Made by a program: the position numbers and the translations under genes
Shown here: positions 12,264 to 23,576 of the stretch, piece by piece
How the letters are laid out: every line of letters begins with the position of its first letter
How positions within the stretch are numbered: the first letter of the stretch is position 1
Source of the DNA: Cerioporus squamosus
Taxonomy: Eukaryota > Basidiomycota > Agaricomycetes > Polyporales > Polyporaceae
Direction of reading: 5' to 3'
Assembly (NCBI GenBank): GCA_022592435.1
Contig: JABYQS010000010.1
Span: 186,001 to 250,000 of the forward strand
Length of the DNA stretch: 64,000 nt
The notes under the pieces: generated by a model
Seen by the model: the letters and a program-made list of their open reading frames with translations, nothing else
The model's database searches: none
Told to the model about the DNA's origin: nothing

Positions 12264-13797
12264 CTACGTCCGAGGCTTGGGCACGAACCAGTCATTCATC
12301 GCATCCTTGTCGTCCTCGCTCGCTTCCCACATCCTGAGCCTCCACAACGCGATGGCCAAGGGCACTGTGTCACCACGGAACAGCGTGCTTTCGTCCGAGC
12401 AAACCAGAACGGCATGACTTGCTTTCTGGTCTGCCTTGGCGAGTTGACCAGGCAGGTCGGACTGATCTCCTTCCTCAGAATGGATAGGACTCTGCGGCTT
12501 GGTCCTTCGTTTAGCAAAGTGTTCAGCAGCTATTACGCGACCCAATGCCGCGCGCAATGCCGCTCGTTGCTTGCGGGACGGAAAGAGGGGGACACCATTG
12601 TAGAGAGGAACGCGAGCGGGTGGAAGGATACCAAGAGCGTCTACGCCGGAGTACTCCTCCGAGGCAGTGGTTGGGTACAAGACAGAGAGCGGCAGGGATT
12701 GCGAGCTGCTTGACGGGGAGTCCAAGAGATCTTCCGGCGGCTCGTGCGAGTCGTGTGGCTTGGGGCGATCCTTCGTCTCCGGATCCTTGTTGAGGGGAGG
12801 TACCACCAGAATCGCGACCACGTTCTCGTAAGGAACCCTGCCAGATGACTTTATCGTCTTCCACTCGGCGCGGGTGAGCCATCTCAACAATGGAGGAGAC
12901 GAGGGCTGCTGGACGCGTCGCAGGCGCTGTGCGAGTATGTCGAGTTCCTCCAGCACCCGCGCACGCAGCTCGTGGCCGACCTGCGCCACGATCAAGAGTG
13001 CATGGAGAGCTCAGACACGGAGTTGGTCGCCCAGCGTTTGAACGTGCCTGAGGACCATTAGGGCTTGTTGTATGGCTTGCAGACTGCGAAACACACCTGT
13101 CTTCTTGAGGTGTTCTACCACCGGCTTCCAGCACAGAAAGTAGCGAAGTTTGCCCCCTGTTTGGGCGCGAGAACGGGGATGTGATAGGCTTGCTGGGAGG
13201 AACGCAGCTTTGTGGCTCTGGTCCGGCAGACGCATGGGTGCCATCCCAATCAAAAGATCTGCAATGTCCCCGCTCGTGAGCTGACGACATATCGTGGCTG
13301 GCTGGCTGCAGCCGCACCTCGCGGTAGCAGAAACTCCGAGACCAGGCATTTGCGCAACGGGCTTCCGAGCACACGCACTGGATCCTTGCGGTGTGAACAC
13401 AGAGCAGAGTCCAGGCAAGCGGAGGGGACGTACGGTATGGGTTCGCCCAGAAGTGCCTCTCCTCCTTCGTCATCTCTCGCGGTGTGATGCCTAGAGGCGC
13501 ACGACCACGTCTCTGCTTCGCCGCCCATATTGTCGGGGACACGGTGAGCTGTGGTGCGGGGGCCTTCTCTCGCTGATAACGGGCATGCCGGTAAATGAGG
13601 CGCACCGACTTGCGGTCTAGGAGGATTGACTGACGACGGCCAGTAGGCGTGATGTCGACCTCCTCGGGACGCGTGAACACGCGTGCTATCGTTGTGTCCT
13701 TCCCGCGCCTCCGCGGGGCCGATGTTCGAGGGGGTCTCGGAGGCAGAGTGCGTGCATGTTCGAGGGTGCGGAGGAGTCGAGGTATGAGTCGGGGCAT
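12264..13797 (-). CDS. conserved basidiomycete protein of unknown function, possibly mitochondrial
   Basis: Function not recognised. The Arg-rich, acid-poor N-terminus (MPRLIPRLLRTLEHARTLPP) would suit mitochondrial import. Exon 1 ends near EERHFWANPY. An intron follows, then RVLGSPLRKCLVSEFLLPR, another intron, then LLIGMAPMRLPDQ and YFLCWKPVVEHLKKTG. The C-terminal part has a conserved-looking block, RWLTRAEWKTIKSSGRVPYENVV, followed by AILVVPPLNKD, a disordered P/S-rich stretch and a tail ending WFVPKPRT. The order matches a single-copy-like basidiomycete hypothetical protein that I recall only by pattern. An alternative upstream in-frame start lies at 13887. Roughly 390 residues are expected. 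Exon joins around 13000-13430 are approximate. Confidence 0.6.
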
Positions 13798-14014
13798 ACG
13801 TCCTCCGAGTCCCAGGAAGCCGGATTGGATGATCAGGCCGCAGACGCGGCGCTCCAGGCATCTCCGCGAGCTCTCATTCTCTTGCACGCTGACACGCTGT
13901 AGCGAAAGACCGAGGCAACGCCCACATAGATGATACAGATGGACCCAATATAGAATTACAGTGTATCACAGTGGCAATACACACCTGGAGCTAAGTACAT
14001 GCACGAATAACGTC

Positions 14015-16210
14015 TCATATGAAAGGAACCGCCTCCAGCTCGCCAGCCAACTCCGCCGCGATGTCGCACACCGCTATGACGTCTTTGTACAGTTTCGTTG
14101 GTGTGTTTTGCGGAAGCTTTGCCTCGGTGTAAACGTGGAGGATGCTGCGCGGGAGATGCCAACAGAGCAACTCTAAGAGCTCCTTGGGCCAGTACCTGGA
14201 TAACGCGTACACCGCGTCCGACGCGTCTTCACCTTGCAAGAACTCAAGGCGTCCCATATAGTTGCCGTTGGAGAAGGCGCCGGGGAATATCTTGTGATAG
14301 ACCCGGAGGTGGATCTTGGTCTTCTCGTTGAGATGCGACGGGTATTCTTGCGGCAAGGCATGCAGTGGGCTCGAACGTAGTGGCGAAACAACATCCAGAC
14401 GAAGATTCAATATCACCACACGCACTCAAGATCGTGGGCAGCGCAGAACGTCCACACCGGTTTCGAGGCGTCGAATAGATCGAAGTAGGTCTGCGCCAGG
14501 GGCCCCACGAAGTTTCCCTTCTGCACCTCCACCGCCACAAAGTTCGGTGCTCCCTAGTTTGCAATTAGGTGTACTCCATCATGTTGTATTAAGAAGACAC
14601 TCACAGAACGCATGGGATGTATCGGGGAAGTGTCATTGAAGCGCTTGGAATACTCGAAGTCTGCGAGCACGCCGCGTACGCCGCGCTCCGATTTGCGAAA
14701 CACGAGTATGTTGTCGGGAGTGATGTCACGGTGGCTCCAACCCACACATCTCATGAGGAGAGTGCTGCGTCAAACTCAGCGATAGAGACCGAGGATGAGG
14801 AGTGTCACTGACCGTAGGCCGCGTCGGCACATGCGGTGAAGACATCGGGGGAGGTCTTCACGGCGTACAGTACTGTCCCGCGTTCCATCACCACGCGGTG
14901 ATGAGCCTTTGAGACGACTGAGTCGACCTTGAATAGTGGTGTGATCCCGTAAAACGTGTATTCCGGGGCGGCGCCGACACCCCCTTCGTCACTGGACCAA
15001 CTTTCCTCTGCTGGCTCGAGGTCCGCAAGGGATAGCTGCTGAAGGATTTGGGTAAAGTCATATTTGTTGCGCATATATTGCTTGTTGTCGTTCGAGCCAT
15101 CCACATGCACGACGTCGGACTCCAGGATGCGAACGAAGTAAGCCTGCTGCGCCTCGATAGACAGCCCAGCCCGAAGGTCTTCAGCTTCAGCTTCCCATGG
15201 GTGTTCAGAGATGGCGGATAGAATTCTGCCAAGTACCTCAGACTCCGAGGGTCTGTCGTCGTACAGCCAGTAGTCCTTGATGCAGACCGTCTCGTCGGTA
15301 GCCTCACATATGGCCTCCCAGACTCGCACACAGCGCCCGAACACCTTTTCAGCATCTGCATTGCGCAGAAATCGCACTGTCCGATAAGTCTTATCCTCGG
15401 TCTTGTCATTGACATGGATGCGGAATGCGTCTGAAGAGATGCGCTCGATACCGGGCTCCCATCCCAGTTGCGATGAGGACGCGAAAGCAATCCGTGCGAA
15501 GAAGGACGCCAAGACACGATAATCCTGCAGTAGAAATGAGCGAGTAGTGTGGTATGGAAGGGTGCATCAAGACACAGTACTCTATTTATGTCTACGAGCA
15601 TGACCGAGTGATCGGCATACCAGAACCGCGCACTGGTGTCCTCCACCGTACACCCGCGAACGAAGCGGCACGCTGGGTCTGACCTGAGCTTCTGCATTAG
15701 GTCCCACGTCATCTTGGACATGTTCTTGGTGATATGCAGGGTGAGACCGGGTCGGGTGGAATACAGGAGAGAGAGACGTACGACGAAGACGTCCGCATCG
15801 CCGTTCCGTTTCTTGAACCCGTACAGAACAGCAGCTTGTACCTATGTGGATCGCATCTGGCTTCGAGGGGCTCCGAAGGTCTCCCTTAAGCTTGTCCTCG
15901 CCCAAGCAAGGTAAGAAAAGAAATGTAGGCCGCAGAGAGGGGTCGAGTTTGATGCAAGCGGACGTGACGGCCTGTGAGATGTCTTCGAAGCTGGATAGGA
16001 CTTGCGGCTCGCAGCTACTAGCCTGGTTCTTGGGGGAAGAGTGATAGGAGCGCCAGCAGGGAGTCGACGGATCCAAGGGGGCCTGGTCTTCACCAGTCTG
16101 AGACCTAGACAGTTGCTGTACTACTTGATCCAAGTCAAGAGCCAGGAGGGCAAGAGTGAGTAGTCGTCGATGGAGACGACAGTAACCTTGCGGAGGTAAT
16201 CGGCGGCCAT
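14015..16210 (-). CDS. FunK1-type protein kinase-like protein
   Basis: Member of the fungal-specific FunK1 kinase group that is greatly expanded in Agaricomycetes; substrates are unknown. The catalytic-loop motif is WSHRDITPDNIL (about 14700-14745), with HRD Asp and the downstream Asn intact. The metal-loop region reads LADFEYSKRF, that is DFE rather than DFG, in keeping with the DLE/DFE variant usual for FunK1. N-terminal to it lies FARIAFASSSQLGWEPGIERI (15430-15510) with the regulatory region usual for the family. The C-terminal lobe ends KLYKDVIAVCDIAAELAGELEAVPFI. The 5' end is uncertain: I joined an ATG at 16210 to the exon of about 15845-16120, and further upstream exons are possible. 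At least five introns are needed. Confidence 0.7.
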
Positions 16211-16828
16211 CAAGTGCTTGTCAATATGTGGAAGGAGGCAGAGGCGAGCGGTTCAGACATGGCTGCGAGGAGGTTGGTGATGACGTCACGCTTGCTCCTG
16301 TCGTGCGTTGCGCATCGCTCTGGCCGCTCTGGCTGGCTCTTCTGGCTTGTCCACAATATGCACGGCCTGACACTCGCCTCGCTGCGCCTGAAGGCGTTAC
16401 TTCCGACGATACAGCTGGGTGCCCTCTGCCACTACTTAGTATACTACTAGCATCTGGAGTCTTGGGATGATTGCGGCGCAGTGAACATGTGCTGCTCCGG
16501 ATCTGGATATCAACCTCTCGACGCCGGGCCCGTCACTTGATGTGCAATCTCTGCCTCCTTGTTGGACGACCCCGGGGCGATCAGGCACCTGCCACTCACC
16601 TCCCTGCAGTGTGCCGATACTGCCGCATAGCGTCGAGTCTATCGCCGTACACACTGCCTATCAGCTGAACTCACATCTGGGGCTCTCACTGACCGCGCGG
16701 CGTTTCAAACCGATAGACCAGAGTAGACCGTCCTCGGACCGCAGCCCGCAATGCCACTCAACAGTGCATCTAAAAGCGCATGGCGTCGCTCACTGAGGAT
16801 CCCCGGAACTTCTTCTGCCTTGGACAAC
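16211..16828. other. intergenic region between FunK1-like kinase and MocA oxidoreductase
   Basis: 618 bp between divergent genes. Only short open frames without recognisable similarity are seen. An extra 5' exon of the kinase on the minus strand cannot be excluded. No promoter element was assigned. Confidence 0.4.
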
Positions 16829-18548
16829 ATGCCGTACGACTCGAGGACTGGTTCTGAGCCCGTTACGATCGCCGTCATTGGCTGCGGGCAGCGCGGCCGG
16901 GTACGCTATATGTCCTGCGCTCTGTCAATCGTGCTGAGAAGTCCAGCTGTGCTCATTGAGTTCGCACTTCGCACCCTCAGGGATATGCCGCGTATGCGTC
17001 GCAGGAGCCTACGCTCTGCAAGGTGGTCGCGATAGCGGAGCCGCGTCCGATGACCCAGAAGCTCATGGCAGAGGCGCATTCGGTCGACAAGACCCTTGTG
17101 TTCGCAAGCTGGCAGGACCTCCACAAGGCCTCCGCCGAGACCATCCAAACGATTGGAAAGCGTCTCGCCGATGCAGTCGTTATCGCCGTGCAAGACCACA
17201 TGCACCAGGAGGTGACACTCGCATTCGCCGAGCAAGGGTACCACATCCTGTGCGAGAAGCCTATGGCAACCACCATCGAGGCCTGCGTCAAGATGGAAGC
17301 TGCGGTAAAGAAGGCAGGGATCATCTTCGGAATGGGCCACGGTGCGTTCTGGGGCGTGCCATGAACCATTGCCTTGCGGTTTTAATCTCCCTTCCATAGT
17401 CCTGCGCTACTCCCCATACAGCAAGGCCGTCACCGAGGTCGTGCGTTCGGGAGCACTAGGTCCACTCATCAATGTGGTTCACATCGAACCGGTTGGGTAC
17501 TACCACTTTGCGCACTCCTACGTGCGAGGCAACTGGGCCCGCGCAGAAGACAGCTGCTTCTCGCTGATGACGAAGAGCTGCCAGTATGTTCCTCCCGTAT
17601 GCAGTCGATGGTCGATATGCCGCCGCTCACTCGGTCTCCCATTCAACCCTACAGCGACATCGACATCCTCTGCCATTGGCTCTCCCCAGGCGGGCCCACC
17701 CGCGTATCGTCCTTCGGGTCCCTGCAGCACTTCCGCAAAGCACAGAAGCCCCCACAAGCAGGCGAGGCGAAACGCTGCCTAGACTGTGCATACGAACGAG
17801 ACTGCGCGTATAGCGCGAAGAAGAGTGCGTGCAACGGCCCGAGTGCCGTTCGTTCTCTCCCCCTCCCACCCTCTGACGTCGTTATTACGATACAGTTTAC
17901 TTGGAGCCTGTAGCGCAGGGCCAGACCGGCTGGCCTGCTGCTGTCCTCGTTGACGGAATCCCCGACATCGAGAACATCACCGCGGCATTGAAGACCGGGC
18001 CGTACGGACGCTGCGTATACGAGTGCGACAACGACGTATGCGACAACCAGGTACGTCCTCCTCGCGCGTGGGACGATGATCTGCACGTCCCATGGTCCAG
18101 GTCCGTGTCTCTCATGTCAGTAGTGCTGATTGCTCCCGGGGGGATGCAGGTCGTGAATTTCGAGTTCTCGAGCGGGGTCACGGTGTCGTTCACGATGGTC
18201 GCGCAGACGCAGCTGATCTGCGAGCGCCAGACGCGGCTGCACTTTGCGTTCGGGGAGCTCGTGGGCGACATGAACACGTTCACCGTCACGGACTTCCGCA
18301 CGCGCAAGAGCACGCACCACACGCCGAAGAACGAGGGCGGCGGCCATGGAGGGGGCGACCTTGGCCTCATCCGCACGTTCATCGAGGCGGTGCGCACGGG
18401 TCGCCAGGAGCTGCTCGGGACGGACGTGAGCGACGTGCTGAGGAGCCATCTCGCAGTGTTTGCTGCGGAGAAGAGCCGCAGGGAGGGCGTCGTTGTGGAC
18501 TGCGTGCAGTTCGAGAAGGAGGCAAAGGAGAACTTTGGCGATCTGTGA
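16829..18548 (+). CDS. Gfo/Idh/MocA-family NAD(P)-dependent oxidoreductase
   Basis: Predicted sugar or inositol-type dehydrogenase. The N-terminal Rossmann fold starts VTIAVIGCGQRGR, then intron, then GYAAYASQEP, giving the GxGxxG dinucleotide motif. The family EKP motif, with its catalytic Lys, reads CEKPMATTIEACVKME. The following Gly-His (FGMGHVLRYSPYSK) and GALGPLINVVHIEPVGYYHFAHSYVRGNW belong to the GFO_IDH_MocA C-terminal domain. DIDILCHWL (about residue 215) carries the expected active-site Asp/His positions. A cysteine cluster, KRCLDCAYERDCAYSAKK (17770-17822), is typical of a subset of this family. The protein ends in FEKEAKENFGDL. Four or five introns. The ATG at 16829 is chosen just before the Rossmann strand; an in-frame ATG at 16751 would add a basic 26-residue leader. 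Confidence 0.87.
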
Positions 18549-18914
18549 TTGTATCTACATACCTCATCTTGGATCTTCAACTCACTGCTCACACCGCTGT
18601 AAGGTACGAGAGGGAAATCGGTTTCATTCGATGCAGTGTAGCGTGTGGGATATACAGTGGCCAAGTACCTATGCACAACTAGATATACAAGAAATCATCT
18701 GGGATACGAGAAGACATCATCGAGTTCGAGTGCGTGAAAGAGACATCATCAGCATGCTAGTGCACTGTTCAAACACGTTCGTCCGTATGGCACGGGCTAC
18801 ATAATTGAGATGAGAGACGAGAGATGAGACTAGAAATAAAGCAATGAATAAAGCAATGATAAAGATGGCAACCGCGAGCATTACAGCACGCGCACGCGCC
18901 ACTGGGACTGCGGC
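18549..18914. other. convergent 3' intergenic region
   Basis: 366 bp between the stops of the oxidoreductase and Cdt1 genes. It is AT-richer than its surroundings and is probably both 3' UTRs. No gene is seen. Confidence 0.45.
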
Positions 18915-20993
18915 TCAGTCCACGGACTCGAGCTCTCTGCGGATGCGCTCGCGCACCTCGCGCAACCCGCCACCTTCGCGCGCCACCCTCCGGGGGCTAC
19001 GGGTAAGGAGGTCCTCTGCCTTCAGCTTGAGCTTGCTGGGGCTGCTAGGAACCTTGCTTGGGCTGCTCGGGATCGAGCCCGGTTCTCTTGCCCCGCGTTT
19101 GCTTGGACTTGCAGGAACGCTCGCTTCGCCGTCGGTCTCGGTGGATGCGGGCATCTCGAGCCACTCCTCGCCAGACACGTCCATCCGGCGATGAAGAACG
19201 GACAGATCTTCACAAGCATCTCCAAGGATTCGTGGGCCTCTGCGATGGACAAGGGAACGGGCGACGACTTGACGACCGCTGCCGCAATCTCGGACACTGG
19301 CATCGCGCGTCGCTTGCGCGTCCCCGTGGTCGCGCTCGCCGAGCCAGCAGGGTTCGAGAAGTACCTGTGTGGGTGTCCCGGCGCATCAGCAAGCGGAAGC
19401 GAGGGCACAAGAGTAACGCGCAGAGAAGAGGAGGTACGTACATCCATACGCTTTCGGCGACACCAGAGAGCCGGCCGAGCAGACAGCGCCGGCGCATCTC
19501 TTCCTGGCTTAGTTTGAGGAGCTCATCCTTGGACATGGGCGCGCCCGTGGGGTTTGCCTTCGTGGGCGTGTTCTGAACAGAACGCTGCCGGATGCGCTCG
19601 TAGAGGGCTTGGCGGCGAGAGCTCGTAGGAGTTTGGGGGACAGTCTGTGCGTCCGGACCGCGCTGGTGTACTGGGGTCGATGGAACCGACGAGTCGGAGC
19701 GGTAGGTGTATCACTGCCAGCCAGAGATGGCGTGCGTGCACTGGTGGGTGTGCGAGGATCCACAAAATCGGTGCGCGAGTGACGTGATGAGGGAGTCTGC
19801 GGGAACAGGATGCGGTTCGTGGACGGCGTTTTCATGATTCGATTTGTGGTAGGCGTCCCAAACCGACTAGACGGGGTAACGGGGAAGGGGATGGCGAAGT
19901 CTCGAAGCTTCTTGCTCGGAGACTTGGTCGGAGAACGCGAGCCAGAGCGCGTAGGTGAACCGGGAGGCTGGGGCGCAGCCAGGATGGATGCAGACGCAGG
20001 TGACTTGGGAGAGGACGAAGCGAGCAGACGCGTAAGGTTTGACGGCTTCACAACCTCAGGCAGAGCAGGAAGCTCGGCCATGGGGATATGGGGTATAGAC
20101 TTCTCCTTGGCATGAAGCTGCACGCAAGACACTCATAGGTGAGTTCCAATGCCGCATAGAGCAGGATATGCCGCATACAGAGAAGCAGGATTGCTCACCT
20201 TGACCCACTGCTGCAGCTTAGTCGCGACCGCCTTCCGTCTGGTCTCGCTACCCGCGGTCCAACGCGCGACAGCAGCCATGCCTCCCTTCATATCCTTGTC
20301 GATGTCCATCTCGACCTCGATTCCGAGGCCGTAGACGGGGACCCTGGCCCCGGTGGACTTGTCGCGGTGCGTAGCCTGGCTAACCACGAAGCCCATGGCG
20401 CCGCGCGTCCAGTCCTTGACGGGACCCTCAGCAACCTTGGCAGGTTTGGGTTCATCCAAGAAAGGATTGTCGTCGTCGTCTTCGACGTCTGCCTTCGCCT
20501 TGCCCTTGCTCGCACCGCCGTCCGCCTTGGACACAAGCGCCTTCCCGTCCCACTCCCACAGCCAGCACAACCGCTTCAGGTCGTCGATCTCAATCTTGGT
20601 CGTGAGGCCGGTGTATGCACCGAGCGACATATGGTTGAGGACGTTGCGGACGATGCCGGTGTCCTCCGAGGGCGAGACGGCGCAGGTCGCGAGGGCATGC
20701 GACAGAGCATGCTGGAGCGACGTCTGGATCTTGTGCAGACGCGTCAGATGCGCGGGCAAGCTATCGGGGTCAACCTCCGCGTTTGCTTTGCGACGTGTGA
20801 CGGTGGAGGGGGTGGGAGGTCTGTGCGCGCGGTGGTTAGCCAGATGGGTCAACGACGAGGACGAGGGAATGGCGACGGACACGGTGCTGTTGCGTCGGAG
20901 GCGCTTGGGAGTGAGCACGTCCTCGTCGTCGGACGTGGGGAGGGTGCGCTTCTTCTTGGGGGAGACACGGAGGGCAGTGTAGAGGTCAGCCAT
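18915..20993 (-). CDS. CDT1: DNA replication licensing factor Cdt1
   Basis: Loads the MCM2-7 helicase onto origins together with ORC and Cdc6 in G1. The N-terminus [20 protein letters not shown] carries two CDK-type sites (SPKK, TPKR). The middle domain (about residues 80-270) contains [23 protein letters not shown], then [20 protein letters not shown] and [15 protein letters not shown], matching the geminin-binding/MCM-loading winged-helix fold. A disordered S/T-P linker follows ([20 protein letters not shown]). The C-terminal winged helix reads [21 protein letters not shown], then [20 protein letters not shown] and [17 protein letters not shown]. The tail is [14 protein letters not shown] and more S-P sites. 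Three introns fit. No PIP box was seen. A palindromic ACGCGT lies 133 bp upstream of the start. Confidence 0.88.
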
Positions 20994-21260
20994 GGTGCAG
21001 TGGAGGGAGGAGGAGGCTGCAGGCGGTGGGCAACTCGAACACGGGCGTCCACTCGCATCTACGCGACAAGGCGCCCATATACCCGCGTCTTGACAGGTTC
21101 CCACGCCCGCGTTCAGACTCCGACGACGCGTCGGTGGCGCAGAGTCCGAAACAAGACATGCTCGATCCATTCCGGGCTGCACACGCACGAGAGAGGGTAT
21201 GTTGCGGATGAACTGTGGCTAGAGATACATGCTTTGGTCTGGCTTCTACTCTGCTACATC
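20994..21260 (-). promoter_or_regulatory. upstream region of CDT1 with an MCB-like palindrome
   Basis: 267 bp between CDT1 and the stop of the sugar transporter. It holds the perfect 10-bp palindrome CGACGCGTCG (21124-21133), whose centre ACGCGT is the core bound by MBF in yeasts; fission yeast cdt1 is a known MBF target. That it works here is inference, since ACGCGT is common in this GC-rich window. Confidence 0.4.
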
Positions 21261-23576
21261 TCAGTGCTTCTCCGACTCTGCCCGCGAGTCGCTTCTGCTC
21301 GCACCGCTGCTCGTGATCCCAAGGATCTCATCCGCCTCTGGTGAGCCCGCCGGGGGCAAGTCCTTGCGCAGCGACACCTTCACCGGCGACACGTTCTCGT
21401 TGTACGCGACAGCGAACACCACGTCCATGTCCTCCAGAGAGCGACCGGCTGTCTCCGGGAAGAAGAAGTACACGACGGGGATGATCAATGCGTTCAGCGC
21501 CGCGAAGACTGGTTTCGGCGCATTCAGCACGTCTCCGAGCCACAAGGGTGTTTGGGACGTACCGATATATGTCCCCCAACTGATGTTGTTGAACGACGGA
21601 CCAGTGACCATAACGACCATAAAGTTGAACGTCCAGTTGGATGCCGTGCTGAACGCATTCGCAGGGGCACGGATTCGCAGACCGACGATCTCGGCGGGCT
21701 GCGCGGATTCTTGTCAGCTCCCGACTGTCTCACGTTACGGCGAACACGGAGCAACTCACGTATAGCCAGGTCATGCCGAGCCAGCCGACAGCGAAGAACG
21801 AGTTGAACACGAACAGCAGCACCGCCGACGCGACCTGCGTGCCCGAGGTGTCGATGCTTCCCAGCACCGCAAGGAGCACCATTGTGATCGTCTGCCCGAT
21901 CGAGCCGAAGAGCATGAGCGGCCGCCGTCCCACCCGGTCAATGAGGAAGATCGCGACCAGGGATGCCAAGAAATATTCCGTCCCATTGCATGCGGCGATA
22001 ATCCGCGCCTTCACGTCGTCGATTCCCAAGCGTTCAAAGAGCAACGTCTAGCGCAGGCACCGTCAGTCGGGAGCTCTTGCTAGAAGCGAGAAGTAGGGGC
22101 AGGGGTTCGAACGAAGACGAGGACTTACGGCGTAATATGTGATAATGTTGATACCGGTGATCTGCTGGAAGCATTGAATGACGACACCGAGGAATGCACG
22201 ACGGAAGTTCTGCGAGCGGCCGCCGGTGAAGACCTCTCGCAGGGGCGTGGCGTCGCTCCCAAACTGGGTTTCCGCAGCAATCGCTTCGCGGATGCCATGG
22301 TAGGTTTGCATAACTCCCGCGTCTGACGGAGGCTTGCCGTCGAGAGCAGAGATCACAGCAAGCGCCTCAGCGTTGCGTCCGTGCTTTGCGAGCCATCGAG
22401 GGGACTCGGGCAGCTGTGTCGATGCACGTCAATACAAGGTGTCTGACGCGAGGGGTGAGGAACTCACGAAGGAGATACCAAACACCATGACGAGTGCCAA
22501 TACAATCTGTAACGCGATGGGGACTCGCCACTGCGCCGAGGATCCTGATATCCAGAAACTGTTCGACGCCGTCAGTCAAGAAGCCTTGGAATGCAAGCAA
22601 GAATCACTAACAATGCGAAGTCTATCCACTGTGGCCAGCAAACTGATGGTCAGTACAAGGGGCCTCGCGGCGAAGCTGCGCAGTAGATGCAACGCACGTA
22701 TCTGTTAACATTGTCAGTCATGCGAACGTCAGCCGCTCAATCGTGCAGAAGACTTACGAGATCATGATACCAAACGTGATTAAGCTGCCTTCTATCATTA
22801 TCAAACTGCCTCGCCGTGCGGCAGGTGAGCACTCGGCATGATATGAAGGTACGGTAGATGTCTGTCACACAGGCACTCAACATGCACTTAAAAAAAGTCG
22901 ATCCGACGAGCTACTCACGTTGAGACCATTCCCGAGGCCCGTGATAATGCGGGCGACAACCAACTGAGCATAGCTGTAGGACGTCGTCTGGAGTATCGCC
23001 CCGACTATCATGATGATGCCGCCGAGGACGATGGTCTTCCGGCGTCCGAGCCAATCTCCCACCCAAAGGTTTGACAAGGCGCCGATGAGACATCCAATTT
23101 CCTGGTGGCCTATGTAAGCACCTCATCCGGACCCGAAGGCATAGAGGCCAGTTTAGGACAAGATACTCACATAAATGGCCACGACGAAACTCTGCAGAGT
23201 CGCATGGTTCGCTGGTTGACCGTCACCGGTGATAACCTGGGGGAAAACATCCTCGAACTGTTTCGCAGAGAGCAGTGCGGACATGACACCCTGATCATAA
23301 CTGGTGGCGATACAGTAGTCAGCAGCAAGTCTCCGAGGGCGCGCGGAACTCGATGACATACCCAAACAGTGTGAAGCCCGTGCCTGCCACAAAGGCAATG
23401 GCTGCGGTTAACGCAGGCCCACGCAATCGAGGTGCAGCGGCAGCGACCTCGGCGTCGAAGTCTGACTGCGACGCATCTCCGACACGGGCGTTCGCCCTCG
23501 CCTTCTTCTCACTGTCTGTGCGTGAAGGACTCCAGGACCGAGACTGGGCCCGCGACGGGCTTGCTGAACGGGACAT
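21261..23576 (-). CDS. MFS sugar transporter (sugar porter family)
   Basis: Predicted 12-helix plasma-membrane sugar:proton symporter or facilitator. All sugar-porter hallmarks are visible in order: GYDQGVMSALL in helix 1, DWLGRRKTIVLGG after helix 2, ARIITGLGNGLN in helix 4, FLPESPRWLAKHGR after helix 6, FQQITGINIITYY in helix 7, FLIDRVGRRPLMLFG after helix 8, WLGMTWLYPAEIVGLRIR near helix 10 and FFFPETAGRSLEDMD after helix 12. The cytosolic N-terminus is S/R-rich (SPSRAQSRSWSPSRTD). The ATG at 23576 gives the shortest complete N-terminus. About eight introns split it. Substrate cannot be fixed from sequence; the QQITGIN motif suits hexose or related sugars. A TATATA lies about 93 bp upstream. 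Confidence 0.92.

Noticed and set aside
20367..21344. 325-residue plus-strand frame opposite CDT1
   Set aside because: It mirrors the CDT1 exons, is low in complexity (G/R/V-rich) and has no recognisable domain.
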